From the NCBI GenBank assembly GCA_014905825.1, contig JACGCN010000015.1, positions 1,148,219 through 1,212,218 on the forward strand: DNA of 64,000 nucleotides, written 5' to 3'. This document shows positions 1 to 11,154 of this stretch, in pieces (the first letter of the stretch is position 1; every line of letters begins with the position of its first letter). Under the pieces are notes generated by a model that searched no databases, was not told the origin of the DNA, and saw only the letters and a program-made list of their open reading frames with translations. Made by a program: the position numbers and the translations under genes. Source of the stretch: Lyophyllum atratum (Eukaryota; Basidiomycota; Agaricomycetes; Agaricales; Lyophyllaceae).

Positions 1-161
1 TGTGGGGTATGATCCCGCCTGCCCTGTGATCGTCAGCAACACTACAGCACCGCCCCTCCCTCGATCGTTCCCGTCACCCAATCCTGTACGCAGAACAGCC
101 TCCCCGCACAGGTGTGTATGGTCTCCAACCTGCACCCTAACACAGGGCCCTCGCCACTCCT

Positions 162-235
162 CGTACGCGATCTCTGACCTCCCGCCATAGCCCACCTTCG
201 TACGCGATCTCTGACCCCCGGCCACAGCCCACCTT
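162..235. repeat. 37-bp direct tandem duplication
   Basis: Two adjacent 37-bp copies (162-198 and 199-235), each starting CGTACGCGATCTCTGACC, differ at about three positions. They lie upstream of the LINE open reading frames and may belong to a repetitive 5' untranslated region. The 5' end of the element could not be located, so membership is inference. Confidence 0.75.
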
Positions 236-492
236 GCGAAGGTACTTACTCCCGGCTGCATCAGACCACCATCACCCCCGATGCCACGAAGTCGGTTGCT
301 CCCTCCCAAGATCACGGTATTCACACCAGTTACCGCACCTCGACCATCCCCAGCCGGAACGGATAACCTGTTCATCCTAGCTGGACCCTACGACGGAAAC
401 CCTGCTCTAGCATGAGAAAGCATGCGTGTCCCTCTCTTGGAACCTCATGCTACCTCACCGATGCATGGGCCCCCACTCTGACTGTCATCCCC

Positions 493-528
493 GACGAGCG
501 AAACAAGAGGGACGAGCGAAACAAGAGG
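493..528. repeat. 18-bp perfect tandem duplication
   Basis: GACGAGCGAAACAAGAGG is present twice back to back (493-510, 511-528). It is a perfect short duplication in the region upstream of the LINE ORFs. No reading frame across it is convincingly coding. Confidence 0.85.
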
Positions 529-910
529 ACTAGGGAACACTACCCCCGCCCACAACCCACCTGTATCATTACGCCCCCGCCCTCGTCGGTCCCTGGCAAT
601 GCAAGCCAAGAAGTTAACCGCCTAGGTTGGACGACAACCCTAGTCGCCCCCGCCGCATCCTCCTCGCGACAGCCGGTGATGCGTGGAAGACGGAAGGGTA
701 CTTATCAAGTCTCCAGGACATCCTCAAGGTGTTAGTCGTCTCGCCACTTTAGGAAGCTTGAAAGCATCGATGTCAAAGGCTCTCTCGGGCACCATCATCT
801 CGCGTCCCACACTAGTCCTGTACCGGCCGACTGCAAACAGAAACCGTAAGCGATGAAACGCGGCATGCATAGCCTGCATGGACCAAGCTGTTCTGGGATG
901 ACCCCCTTCG

Positions 911-918
911 TATAAAAG
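911..918 (+). promoter_or_regulatory. TATA-box-like sequence upstream of LINE ORF1
   Basis: TATAAAAG lies about 100 bp upstream of the ATG of LINE ORF1 at 1020. The spacing suits a Pol II promoter. LINEs normally use internal promoters, so this could be the element's own promoter or chance. No transcript evidence is available. Confidence 0.35.
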
Positions 919-1019
919 AGAGCCTAGCGGATCGCACCGACCCAACCCAACCCAAGAGTCCTTATAACACATCCCCACCAGACCTATAACCCAATAGTCT
1001 CAAGCTGCTGTCCGTGATA

Positions 1020-2971
1020 ATGGCCTCTATCCCAACCTTCCGCCCCCCGACCCCTCACCCCGCGACAACCGGGGATCTCCACCTAGCCTCCCCAGTGTCT
1101 GATCACACGGCGCTCTCCCCCAAGGCTATTGCTTCCCCCCAGGATGGCTCTAACCAGAGCACCCCCCGTCTAGAGCGCCCCCCCCTGTCTCCGGCCCTGA
1201 CCATCACCGCCCCCCAGCCTGTATACAGCTCTCACAAGCGGAACATCACATCCCGCCCCCCTCGTGCTTCGGTCCCCTTGCCAGGAAGCCGCGCGAACTC
1301 ACTCTCGGTGGGCGACACGCAAGATCCCTTCCCTCCTCTCCCTTCCATGGTGGGCCCACTTAGGACCAAGAGTACCGTCCGAGACCACGCCCAAGTTGCC
1401 CGCTGCTCCCTCGTACCATACCTAGTCAGAGTTAGGACGTCCCGAGAGGCAAGCCCAACGCGCTCCGACATTAATGCCGACCCCGACTCCGACGACGACT
1501 ACCCCCCAGCCTCCCCCCTCGATAGGTTCATGGTTGAAGCCCTAGATCGCATGGAAAACGGTGAATACCCCTGCAATGTACCCCTGAAACACAGTGCTAC
1601 CCCTCCTCTCGGCCCGACCCCACAGGGAGCAAACGAAGGGACTCCGTTGTCACCCGTTAGAGGTGAGGTCATTTAGTCGCCGCGTGCCCCTCCCCATCTC
1701 TGTCCCTAACATGTCCCTTAGATTATACCCCCGCCTCGCCCGACATGCCCGCCCTGCTTGATGCAGACGTCCCCATGGTCGACGGCACCGCCCGCTCTAC
1801 CTCCCCTTCCGAGACTGGCGGCGACCTGGCGGCGGAGGCTGACCTCCTCGAAGCCGAAACGTACTCTATAAACGATGCCTTTGCTCCGCCATCCTTCGTA
1901 CGCCCTGGTCGAACTGCGTCAATCGAGGATGGTGTCGTAACAATCCAGGCAGGAGGGAACGCCATCCTACGCTACACCGCACAACCCCACCACGGCTTCC
2001 CATCGATCGACCTAGGAGCACCCCCCCTACACAACGTCACACGCGACCTTGTTACTCAATGGGCTGCTCTGGACGAAGTTAAACTGCTGATGCGACCCTA
2101 CAGAGCCATCTTCGATCTCAACCCACAGGAGGCCGTCCACCGTGCCGAAGACCTGCTCATGCTCGCTCTAGGAGAAGGAGCACAGAACATCGTCATTAGC
2201 CCTCCTACCCAGGCACACAAGGACCCCTTCCGCTTCCCATCCCCCTTCTCCTTTCTAGTCTGGGGAATTACCCATGCCGCAGCCCAGGAACTTCTTGACC
2301 TCAGAATCCTCAGCACCGATAAAGCCACATACTTTTTCGATCCATTTCACCCCCAGAACCCACGACACTTGATAACGATCCGTGGTCTGACCTTCCGCAA
2401 CACGGCGGAAGCTGCGACTGAGGTGGCCGACATCGTACGTGCCCGACTAGTGGCCACCCCGTCGGTTGCCTCCCATATCCACGACCACCTCACGATCACG
2501 GACGCGACCGCTGCGGCCTCCGCTTTTGCCTCGCTGCGAGCGAAGGGCATCGTTGCCTCCCTGCCCAGAGCCTGCGGCGGGACCCAACTACTGTGGAACA
2601 TTGACTGGGATCCCCCGCAGGTCAAAATCACCGACTACTTCAAACTGATCCACCTAGTACAGGGTATTAAGTTCCATACCGCCACCCGAGGCATTGGTAG
2701 CCCTCTAATCAACGAGCTAGTCTTTCGGTGTGTGGGCTGCAAGAGCATGGCCCACCCAACCCCTCTTTGCCCGATCCCCGACATCCAAGGATGGCTCGGG
2801 TCCAGGAAGGCCTCCGAAGGGTCCGACGACTTACACATCGACGCCTTCAACCGACCCGCAAATGGTGGAGGTAGCGGGAGTAGCTCCGGAACAGGTCAAA
2901 CACGCGGAGGCGGAGGTGGTAAACGTGCCCGAGGAGGGCGAGGAAGAGGACGTGGGTTCGGACGGGGCTGA
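1020..2971 (+). CDS. LINE ORF1 protein (gag-like, CCHC zinc knuckle), probably spliced
   Basis: Proposed exons are 1020-1662 and 1722-2971. The first exon is Pro/Ser/Thr-rich. The second carries a globular region and then a zinc knuckle of form C-X2-C-X4-H-X4-C at 2729-2770, starting CVGC. The C-terminus is a Gly/Arg-rich tail resembling RGG motifs. Such ORF1 proteins bind element RNA to form the ribonucleoprotein used in retrotransposition. The two frames are offset, and removing the 59-nt GT-AG segment 1663-1721 joins them in frame with no stop, giving about 630 residues. Without splicing, the second part could start at ATG 1745 as a separate 408-residue protein. The start at ATG 1020 is the first in-frame ATG. 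Confidence 0.8.
1663..1721 (+). other. Candidate spliceosomal intron inside LINE ORF1
   Basis: The donor is GTGAGG at 1663. A branch-like CCTAAC sits about 12 nt before the acceptor CTTAG, which ends at 1721. The length of 59 nt matches the host genes in this window. Removal restores a single frame between the 1020 exon and the 1722-2971 exon. If unspliced, the first frame stops at the TAG 1674-1676. Confidence 0.6.
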
Positions 2972-3458
2972 TGGAACATAGTGGCACACGGGCGCAAACC
3001 CCCACATGAATGACCCCTTAAGTACTACAGCTGTACCCCCTACCTCGGACAATATATATATCTTATGCCTCCCAAACAAAAACCTCCTCGTCAATATCCT
3101 TGTACGCTTCCGAGGAAAAGTCCACTAGTTAGTGACCCGCAGCATCGTGAAAGTTGAGCCCCCCTGTCTGAGGAGGAGGTGCGTCTGGCCAGGGTCTAAT
3201 ATGGTGTTAACGGAGTATGGCTCGAAGAGGCTGAATTTACTGGCCCTAGGGAACAGGTAAGCCTCGAGGAGCACGCCAGAAGTTTGGCAACAGCGGAGTC
3301 CTATACAAATTAGGTGGCACTCCCGCGCAGCGATCCTGCTTAAACGGATGAGGAAGGTTGTGCCCGCCCCAGACGACACAACCCAAATCTGAAGTAATTG
3401 CCCACCGATGTAGACCTGGGTTAAAGTCTACCTCCCGCTCAAGCTGGTTGTCTTACGG
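2972..3458 (+). other. Inter-ORF region of the LINE
   Basis: There is no clear full-length ORF here. A short frame opens at ATG 3065 and closes near 3155. Another frame is open from about 3141 to 3257 and ends at a donor-like GTAAGC. Parts may be exons of ORF2, because ORF2 has no in-frame ATG until inside its endonuclease domain, but I could not settle a structure. Confidence 0.4.
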
Positions 3459-3507
3459 GTGAGTCTTTACAACTGCTTCCTTACTAACACCCCCCCTGCT
3501 TCTATAG
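3459..3507 (+). other. Candidate second intron at the start of LINE ORF2
   Basis: GTGAGT at 3459, a perfect TACTAAC branch-point motif near 3482-3488, and a TATAG acceptor ending at 3507 define a 49-nt segment with unusually strong splice consensus. It falls immediately before the open ORF2 frame, which lacks an upstream ATG. The upstream exon it would join was not identified with certainty. Confidence 0.5.
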
Positions 3508-6500
3508 GTATCAACACAGGACAAGGCACGCGCCCTCTTGCCTCCGGAGGGTCCCAAGGGTCTGCTGTCGCCCGCAACCCAGATGATGGAAGTGAGAGGT
3601 TTGGAGACAGACTACTAAGGGCCGGAAGGGGCTACAGGCCCACTCCCCCCAACCGCGTCACGAACGACGCGGACCACCTAAACCAAGGTGGAGCCCCCCA
3701 ACTGCAAGGGGCCCGGTCTGACGACCGGAACCTGAGCCTACCACAGGCAACACCTCGGCAAGAGCTGGGAATCGAGGAGGGGGTAGCTCCCCCGCCACCG
3801 GGACAGGGATCCCGATCCCAACAGAGAACCAAGCGGAGCTGCACCTTAAACACGAAAGCTGCCATACGAATAGCCTCCCTCAACATAAGAGGTTATAGAG
3901 CGTCCGGGAGCAGTCCAGAGGACTCAAAATGGTACCATATAAACCAGCTAATGCGGGAGAAAAGAATAGGCATACTACTCGTCCAGGAAACCCACCTAAC
4001 GGATGAAAGGAGGGATGAGATAGAATCCCTCTTTGAAAAGCGACTGAAGCTCTTCACCTCGTATGATCCGGACAACCCCTCCGGAAGAGGTGGGGTGGCT
4101 GTGGTGCTCAATCGGTCGCTCACAAACGTCCAGGGGGTACGGTCCACTGAAATCATCCCTGGAAGGGCTCTCCTGATCCAGACAAATTGGCACTTGGAAG
4201 AGAAAATGTCCATTCTTGTGGTATATGCACCAAACGTTACTAGCACGGACGGACGTGAAAACGCGGCATTTTGGACAGAAATCAGAGAGTTCTTCACTGC
4301 CCGCCCAAATCTGAAAGTAGACCTGATGGCTGGTGACCTCAACATGGTAGAAGACCTGGTAGATAGGCTCCCAATGAGGTCGGATCCACTTATAGCAACG
4401 GATGCCCTACAAGACCTGACCGCAAAATTAGGACTAGTGGATGGATGGAGAGAAACTTTTCCTACTAACAAGGCATACACTCTCCTCCACAGCTCAAATG
4501 GAACTCAGTCCCGCATTGACAGAATCTATATATCCCCCCAAACTATGAAGACCGCTAGAGACTGGAAAATCGAAGTCACTGGTGTTCCGAATGCGGACCA
4601 TGGCATGGTGTCCATGCAAATGGCTCACCAGCAGGCCCCGGAGGTCGGCAGAGGTCGGTGGTCTATCCCGCCCCATGTCATTGCAGATAAAGAGTTGAGG
4701 AGCTTCGCCTACGAGAGCGGACTAGAAGCGATGGCAAAACTGAAGAAGTTAAAAGGCAGGCCATGGAGAGAGGACGACAATGCCCAACTCATATATCACG
4801 CTTGGAAGAAGGGAGTAGTAAATCAAGCCAAAGAACGGGACAAAACGATAATTCCCCTGATTAAGGCCAAGATAAAAGAACTCGAGGACGAATCAAGACG
4901 AATTGCAACGGACGAACAATAACCTGTCCCAAACCGAAGAGTTGAGACACAAGAAATCCAAAGAAACCATTGAGAAACTTCGTACGCTAGAACGACAACG
5001 CCACCAAAATACAAGAAGACAGGTCGCAGTCAAGAACCGCGTGGAGGGTGAGACTATATGCAAGTATTGGACACAAACGAACAAAACAGCCAAACCAAGA
5101 GACCTAATATACGCACTGAAGAAAAACATCTCGTCCGAACCCGGGAGAATACCGCCAACGGATCCCCCCCGAACCCCAGCCAGCGAACCGCAATATGAGA
5201 AGGACTCTAAGAAAATGGCGGAACTGGGACGCTCCTACCACGACGCGCTGCAGAAGCAAGGCCAGACCCTGGATGCCGACATCAGGCAAGAGAAGGTGAA
5301 CCGCGTCCTGTCCGGAATCTCCGCGAAAACCACGGATACACAAAAACAGAAGCTAAATGCCTTGGTGTCCCGGGAAGAAGTTGAGGAGGCACTTCGCCAA
5401 TCCAAAAATGGAACCGCCGCTGGCCTCGACGGTATCACATATGAGTATTGGAAAACCTTGAACAATCGCTATGTAGAGGACGCGAAGCTCGACAAACCGG
5501 CGTTCGACGTCGTTGAACTATTGACCACTGTGTTCATTGATATCCAGAAAAATGGTATGGTGGCCTCCACAAAATTCGCAGACGGATGGATGTGCCCAAT
5601 CTACAAAAAAGGCGAACGCACTGAAATAGCGAACTACAGGCCGATCACATGCCTCAACACAGACTACAAATTGTTCACTAAAACCCTAGCGTCTCGTCTA
5701 GCAGAAGTAATAACTTCTCTAGTTCACAAGAGCCAAGCCGGGTTTATTCCTGGGCGGAGCATAGCGGACCAGACGAAACTTATAAGAATGATGATTCATT
5801 ATGCAGAAGCAACTGAGCAGAATGGCCTAATAATCTCTCTGGACCAAGAAAAAGCTTACGACAAAATCGACCATGAATATTTATGGAAAACACTAGAGAG
5901 TTTCGGCATCCCCGAAGTATTCATAAGATCGGTTAAGACCCTGTATGATAACGCTGATACCCAGATCATGGTCAATGGTTGCCTGAGCTCCACATGGAAG
6001 GTAACGAGGGGAGTTAGGCAAGGCGAGTCGGCGACCCACTATCCTGCCTCCTCTTCGATCTAGCAATCGAGCCCCTCGCCGTGTCCCTAAGAAACTCCAA
6101 CCTGTCGGGTTTTAACATCCCTGGCGAGGAGGAAAAGCTAATCGCGAACCTCTTTGCTGACGACACTACGACCTTCCTGTCGGAAAGAGATGACTTCCAC
6201 GATCTCCAAACCCTCCTATCAGATTGGTGCACCGCATCCACCGCCAAGTTTAACGTACAGAAAACCGAAATTATCCCTGTAGGCACTGCCGAGTACCGCG
6301 AACGAGTAGTTCGCTTTAGGAAGTCTGCCGAAGATATGGCCCGAATACCGGACGACCTCCATATAGCGAGGGACGGAGAAGCAGTACGCATCCTGGGGGC
6401 CTGGTTTGGGAATAAGGTCGATGCAAAGGAACCCTGGGAGAAGACCATCAAAAAAGTTGAAGACAGCCTCAACCAATGGGAAAAGAGCCACCCATCCCTA

Positions 6501-8741
6501 GAAGGCAGACGACTGATTGTCCAGATGATGGTAGGGGGCATGACTCAATACCTGACCCAAGTACAGGGCATGCCCAAGACTGTAGAACTAAAACTACGAA
6601 AAATAATCCGTAAGTTTGTGTGGAAGGACAAGAGCTCGAGAGTTAAGGAAGATGCTTTGTTCATGCCGATCGCTTCCGGAGGCAGAGCTCTCCTGGACCT
6701 GAATGCAAGGAACGAAGCAATAAAAGTGATGTGGCTCAAATCGTACCTGAACCTCAGCCCTAGCAGACCCCTATGGGCACTAGTAGCCGACGCAATGTTC
6801 GCAAACTGTGTTCCCTCAACAGAGGAGCATGTTGATCCCCGGATCAGAAAGAACGTCTTCCTTCAATCCTGGAAGACGAGCGCTACCGCAAGGGCTGGAG
6901 TCTGCCCCGACTTGCTACAACTTCTTGACACAGCACGGAAATACGGAGTAAGACCAGAAGGGTTAGCCTTCTCGAAAGATATTGTGCGCCAGCGTCCGAT
7001 CTGGTTCCACAGTGACGCGGACCCAAGGATACGCCGCCTGAACCATGGGAGAGTAGCGGAATGTCTGAAAACAAAACACGAGGTCCGCACCGTGGGCGAT
7101 GTTGAGAACCTAGCGTCTGAATTAGACGAGGCCTCCCACCAGACATCGTCTTCTTGTGAATGCCCCGTGTGTATGAGGACTGAGACCTTGACTGACTGCT
7201 CCCACCCCCATGAATGCTTCTTGAAAGCCAAAGCCCTCCTTCAACTCCTGCCACCCAAGTGGAACCCCATTATGGCCCCCGTTGACGAGGCTGAAGTAAA
7301 TGAAGTCGAAGAAGGACCCGACTGGGTGACCTTCCAACCCAACTTGGTAACGACTGGCGCACTAGCGAATATTTTTAGGATCTTTACATCTGGTGACACG
7401 ATTGGGAACCTACCAGACACATCCCCTAAATGCTTAGACAGGGGGCAAGTAATGGTGGCCACGGATGGCTCCTGCCTCAAGAATGGAGAGGAAGACGCCA
7501 GAGCAGGAGCGGGGGTATTTTACGAGGCAAACCACCTGCGGAATAGAAGCGTCAAGGTGCCCCCGTCATTCATACAGTCAAACCAATCTGCAGAACTGTT
7601 AGCCCTTAAAGAGGCCGTTGAAGGAGCTCCGGAGGAGGGTCGCTTAATGCTGGAATTAGACTCAAAATACACTTTGGGCCAGGTGACGAAAAGCTTACGC
7701 CACAATGAAGACTCTGGCTACATAGGAATCTCGAACCCGGAACTAGTAAAACTAGCTGTTGCGAGGCTAAGAGCACGGAAGTACACCACTCGAATGAAGT
7801 GGGTAAAGGGACATGCTGGCCATGCGAGAAATGAGGGGGCTGACCGATTAGCGCGTGCAGCGGTAGATGCTATACAAACCCAGAACGTCACGCTGAACAT
7901 AACCCCAAGCTTAAGCACCTCAGGTGCGAAACTATCAGCTGTCACTCAAGCCCTAGCGTACAAAGCCATAAGAGCGAAGAAGATGGAAGACAAAGAAAAT
8001 AGCAGAGCACGCACAGATCGGAATTTGGACAGAGTAAAGATGTACATAAAAAGTAAGCAGGACTCCCGACCGACAACCGGGAAGATCTGGAGGAGAATCC
8101 GGAATAAAGACTTCTCGAGGCAAGAAAGGTTTTGGCTGTGGATGTCTCTCCACGACGCATATTGGGTAGGCTCCCATTGGCTGAAACCACAGTTTGAGGA
8201 AGAGTACCGCGATCGAGCTATCTGCGCACACGATGGTTGTGTAGAAACAATGGAACACATCTTAACGGAGTGTGGAACGCCCGGTCAAAGAGAGATATGG
8301 GAAGACACAAAGAACCTATGGGAACGTCAGAAAGCAGGCCCATGGTCAACCCCCACCATTGGAGGTATTCTAGGGGCACCCCTAGTAGAACTACGAGATG
8401 CGGAAAGTAAAATTGATGTTGGAAGCACAAGGCTGTTCCGCATCCTGATGATAGAGTCGGCCTACCTAATCTGGAAATTAAGATGCGCTAGAGTGTGCCA
8501 AAATAACAACACACCGTTCACCAAGATCGAAGTACGGCGCCGGTGGGCTAAGACTATGAATGAAAGATTTGACCTTGACCAACAGATGACTAACGGTAAA
8601 TACGGCAAAAAGGCGCTTTCAAAGGAACTGGTGAATAAGACCTGGAAACTGGTCCGGAAGGATGGTGCCCCCCCGGATGGGCTGGGAATTACTGGGGTTT
8701 TAGTGGGTATGACATCAACTGTCCGACAAGGCATGGGCTAA
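3508..8741 (+). pseudogene. LINE ORF2: endonuclease-reverse transcriptase-RNase H, two frame changes
   Basis: Frame 1 (to 4922) encodes the APE-type endonuclease. Visible motifs are SLNIRG, QETH, GDLN, SRIDRIY and ADHG, which carry the expected Asn, Glu, Asp and His residues. Frame 2 (from about 4876 to 6063) has RT motifs AAGLDG, PIYKKG, NYRPI, QAGFIPGRS and LDQEKAYDKI. Frame 3 (from 6033) continues with LLFDLAIEPLA and the catalytic FADD box at 6153-6164. RNase H follows with ATDGSC (about 7458), the Glu in AELLALKEA, LELDSKYTL and HAGHARNEGAD. A C-X4-C-X4-H-X4-C motif lies near 8221-8272. The first break needs a one-base correction between 4876 and 4922. The second is an 8-bp insertion at 6025-6032. 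All catalytic residues are otherwise present, so inactivation looks recent, or one or both breaks are sequence errors. Confidence 0.92.
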
Positions 8742-8934
8742 TCAGACAGTCGAAGTGTTGAGTCCCACACTGACAGTGCGTAAAGCATTTCCTCAGTGGT
8801 GACTACGTCTCAATTAAATTTAATGGTTAATTGGACGAAAACTGACGGGGTCTTGATTCCCTGTCGCTGACAACGAGTGTGAACGAGACGAAATTAGCGT
8901 CGTGTTTGCGCCGCCCAAAAGGGTAACGTTACAC

Positions 8935-8935
<1 letters not shown>

Positions 8936-8967
<32 letters not shown>
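8936..8967 (+). repeat. LINE 3' poly(A) tract
   Basis: An uninterrupted run of 32 A follows the ORF2 stop by about 195 bp and marks the 3' end of the element. The length and purity suggest a fairly recent insertion. Confidence 0.95.
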
Positions 8968-8968
<1 letters not shown>

Positions 8969-9075
8969 ATGTCAGAGACCCCACGGAACGATATAACCTG
9001 CGCTAATAGTCATGTAACCCCAGCGCTTCATGATATGCCAGTGAGACCTGAAGCTGAAGGGCAAAGGGGAAATTT

Positions 9076-9224
9076 CACTGCGGGGATGAGCCGAAACCTT
9101 CGTAAGATAATCCTCGAACATATTGAGAAAATATCGTGATTGACCAATCAAAATGCTGGATCACAATATTGGGAAAATATATTCAAGATATATTCTACGA
9201 GGGTTTCGGCTCATCCCCGCAGTG
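9076..9224. mobile_element. MITE-like element with ~29-bp terminal inverted repeats
   Basis: The left end starts CACTGCGGGGATGAGCCG and the right end is its reverse complement. The inverted repeats match at 28 of the first 29 positions. The whole is 149 bp with no coding capacity. The interior is AT-rich with two near-copies of ATTGRGAAAATAT. The CACTG terminus is like CACTA-superfamily DNA transposons, which make 3-bp target duplications. The flanks here (TTT and TTA) match only in part, so the superfamily is unproved. It lies 109 bp beyond the LINE tail. Confidence 0.85.
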
Positions 9225-10366
9225 TTATAAAGGGGAAGGCTGCGCGGGGAGACATAATGTGGCATAACGACGTGCGGTTGGAATGTTAGTTGCGCAGCGA
9301 AATACGCTGAAAAGGGGGGAGGTTCATTGCCTTCCTTAAACAATCTAATCTGATCTGATGTCCAGGTAGTTCCAGCCCCACATTTGACCCACATCTAATC
9401 CGCCGAATATCTGCGGACAAATATCTTCCATCGTCTTGTCACCAATTCCACCTCGTTCGTTTCCCTGCCCATGCGCATGAAGAAGGATGATTCCAGACAT
9501 GAATCGAAGATGGATTCCTCACCGACTGGCATGCGCCAACATGATCCTTGGCAAGTGAGGGCCAGAATGTTGATCAACACGATGGTTCGCAAAATTCACA
9601 AGGTGAGCTCCTTTATACAAGGAACAAGTACCGCAACCTGATTCGATGGATTTATAAGGTGGGGCGCGTTCGCCATGCTCGCCCTCAACAACACGGAGAT
9701 CTCAGTCACAGTAATCCCGGTGTTGCTCATGTAGGCTCTCATGCCGCCCGCCATCCCGATCCTCTCGAGCATGAACCTACTGTTATCTGCTTTTTGGAGC
9801 ACTAGAATACTGATGAGAATCTACTCTGGCTTTCCACGATCTATGTCGCGTCGTCTATCCAGGCTGTGTACTTTCAACCCTTCTGCTCGGCTTCGAAGTG
9901 TTGCGCCTCAAATTAAGAAAAGAGGATTGAAGGGAGCCGCGGGAGGATAGACTTCGATACCCTCGTGCGAGCCACGGCCTCTTGAAGAGCGAAGGCGCCA
10001 TGCTTAGATAGAAAGACGAAAGAATACATGCGAAAACAGGCTACGGACGATGCTTGGAGCAGTCGGAGGTACGCGCCAGGCTCAGAACGGTCGCCGGAGG
10101 TCAATGCGGGTTCGCAGCTCGATGCGGGAGCGTTTCGTAGGCGCAGATGAAGCCTTCTATCGTTTTAGATGTCTAGTGACCTGTAAGCCGCCCTCGCGCC
10201 TGCCAGAAAAGGATTCTATTGGTCAAGTGCCGCTACATGAGACATGACCGTCGAGCACCTCAAGGCCAACTGGTATGGGGCGGATTATAACCACTGTGTC
10301 GTATGATGAGGTCGACAACGATAGGCGTCGGGATGCTTCTTGCAGCGAGTTGCAAACCGAACCGCT
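9225..10366. other. No supported gene
   Basis: Only short overlapping frames occur on both strands (for example 9548-9805 + and 9596-9802 -). None shows a recognisable domain or a convincing exon chain. Parts may be upstream exons of the possible coding segment ending at 10632. Confidence 0.5.
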
Positions 10367-10632
10367 GAGAACGGATACATCAACCTCTCGAAGAAGCGTT
10401 GCAGGGATTGGACGGTCTCTTAGAAGTTATCCTGATCCCAGAAAATGAACAGGACGGTCCGTCCAAGGCCCATAGATTGGAGCTATTGCAATTGATAAGA
10501 GACAGGTTCGAAAGGATGTTCAATAGTGTCCCAAATATACATGGTCGAACGATCCAAGTCTCCACCAACTCGAAGAAGCGGCTTAGCAAAGATAGCAGCA
10601 TAGGTTTCCTCGCCGAAAGACCCACAAAATAA
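10367..10632 (+). CDS. Possible terminal exon of an unidentified gene
   Basis: An open frame just after a stop near 10366 encodes about 85 residues ending at 10632. It is hydrophilic and helical in character (segments such as LEEALQGLDGLLEVILI and LLQLIRDRFERMF), unlike neighbouring shadow frames. An AG precedes it near 10372, so it could be a 3' exon. No family is recognised and no upstream exon was found, so it could equally be a chance frame. Confidence 0.3.
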
Positions 10633-10700
10633 CACCCACACCACACACCACCCAAAAGACCAAGAAACCACACATCAAAATAACATCTCATCTAAAAAAC

Positions 10701-10733
10701 CACACACACACGTACACGTACACGTACACGTAC
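10701..10733. repeat. ACGTAC microsatellite
   Basis: A short CA run passes into about four copies of ACGTAC/ACACGT. It is a simple sequence repeat in the spacer downstream of the kinase gene. Confidence 0.9.
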
Positions 10734-11154
10734 AATACAACAACCTACACTAAGTATTTCTTTCAAGGTCGGGGGGTTTGTAAAGTACCGGTATCATGTA
10801 TGCAGTGTGCGCAGTCGATATAAGTTGCATTGCAGAACGGGAGAGGATGAGAATGGATCATTGCGTTGTGAGAAATGAGAAATGAGAAATGAGAACGGGA
10901 AACGGGGGTATGAACTGCTGTCTCGGAACGGAACTGGAACAGATGGGACAGAACGGAACGGATGCATATCGTATAGCAGCGAACGGGGCGGGAATACTGG
11001 AGGAGGAGGAGGGGAGGGCGGGGTGCAGGGACGTGACGGGTGGGGGAAACGAAGCGAGCGAAGCAGCTGTCCTTTCTTTATCTTGTATTGGATGTGGCGA
11101 GGGACGTATAACTTTGAACGACGGGGGTGAACTGTACTTGTATGCGTGAACAGA

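Larger units (their letters stand above)
911..8967 (+). mobile_element. LINE-type non-LTR retrotransposon (Tad1/L1-like)
   Basis: The order is ORF1 with a CCHC zinc knuckle, then ORF2 with an apurinic-type endonuclease, reverse transcriptase, RNase H and a C-terminal Cys/His motif, then a 3' UTR of about 195 bp and a 32-nt poly(A) tract. APE endonuclease plus RNase H in ORF2 is typical of the fungal Tad1 clade, but the clade was not tested phylogenetically. The 5' boundary is not defined: sequence from 1 to 910 may also belong to the element. No target-site duplication could be assigned. ORF2 is interrupted twice, so this copy is probably not autonomous unless the breaks are sequence errors. 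Confidence 0.93.

Noticed and set aside
3257..3426. A third LINE intron joining the 3141-3256 frame to 3427
   Set aside because: Phase would fit the candidate intron at 3459, but the acceptor lacks a pyrimidine tract and branch point, and the resulting 32-nt exon is arbitrary.
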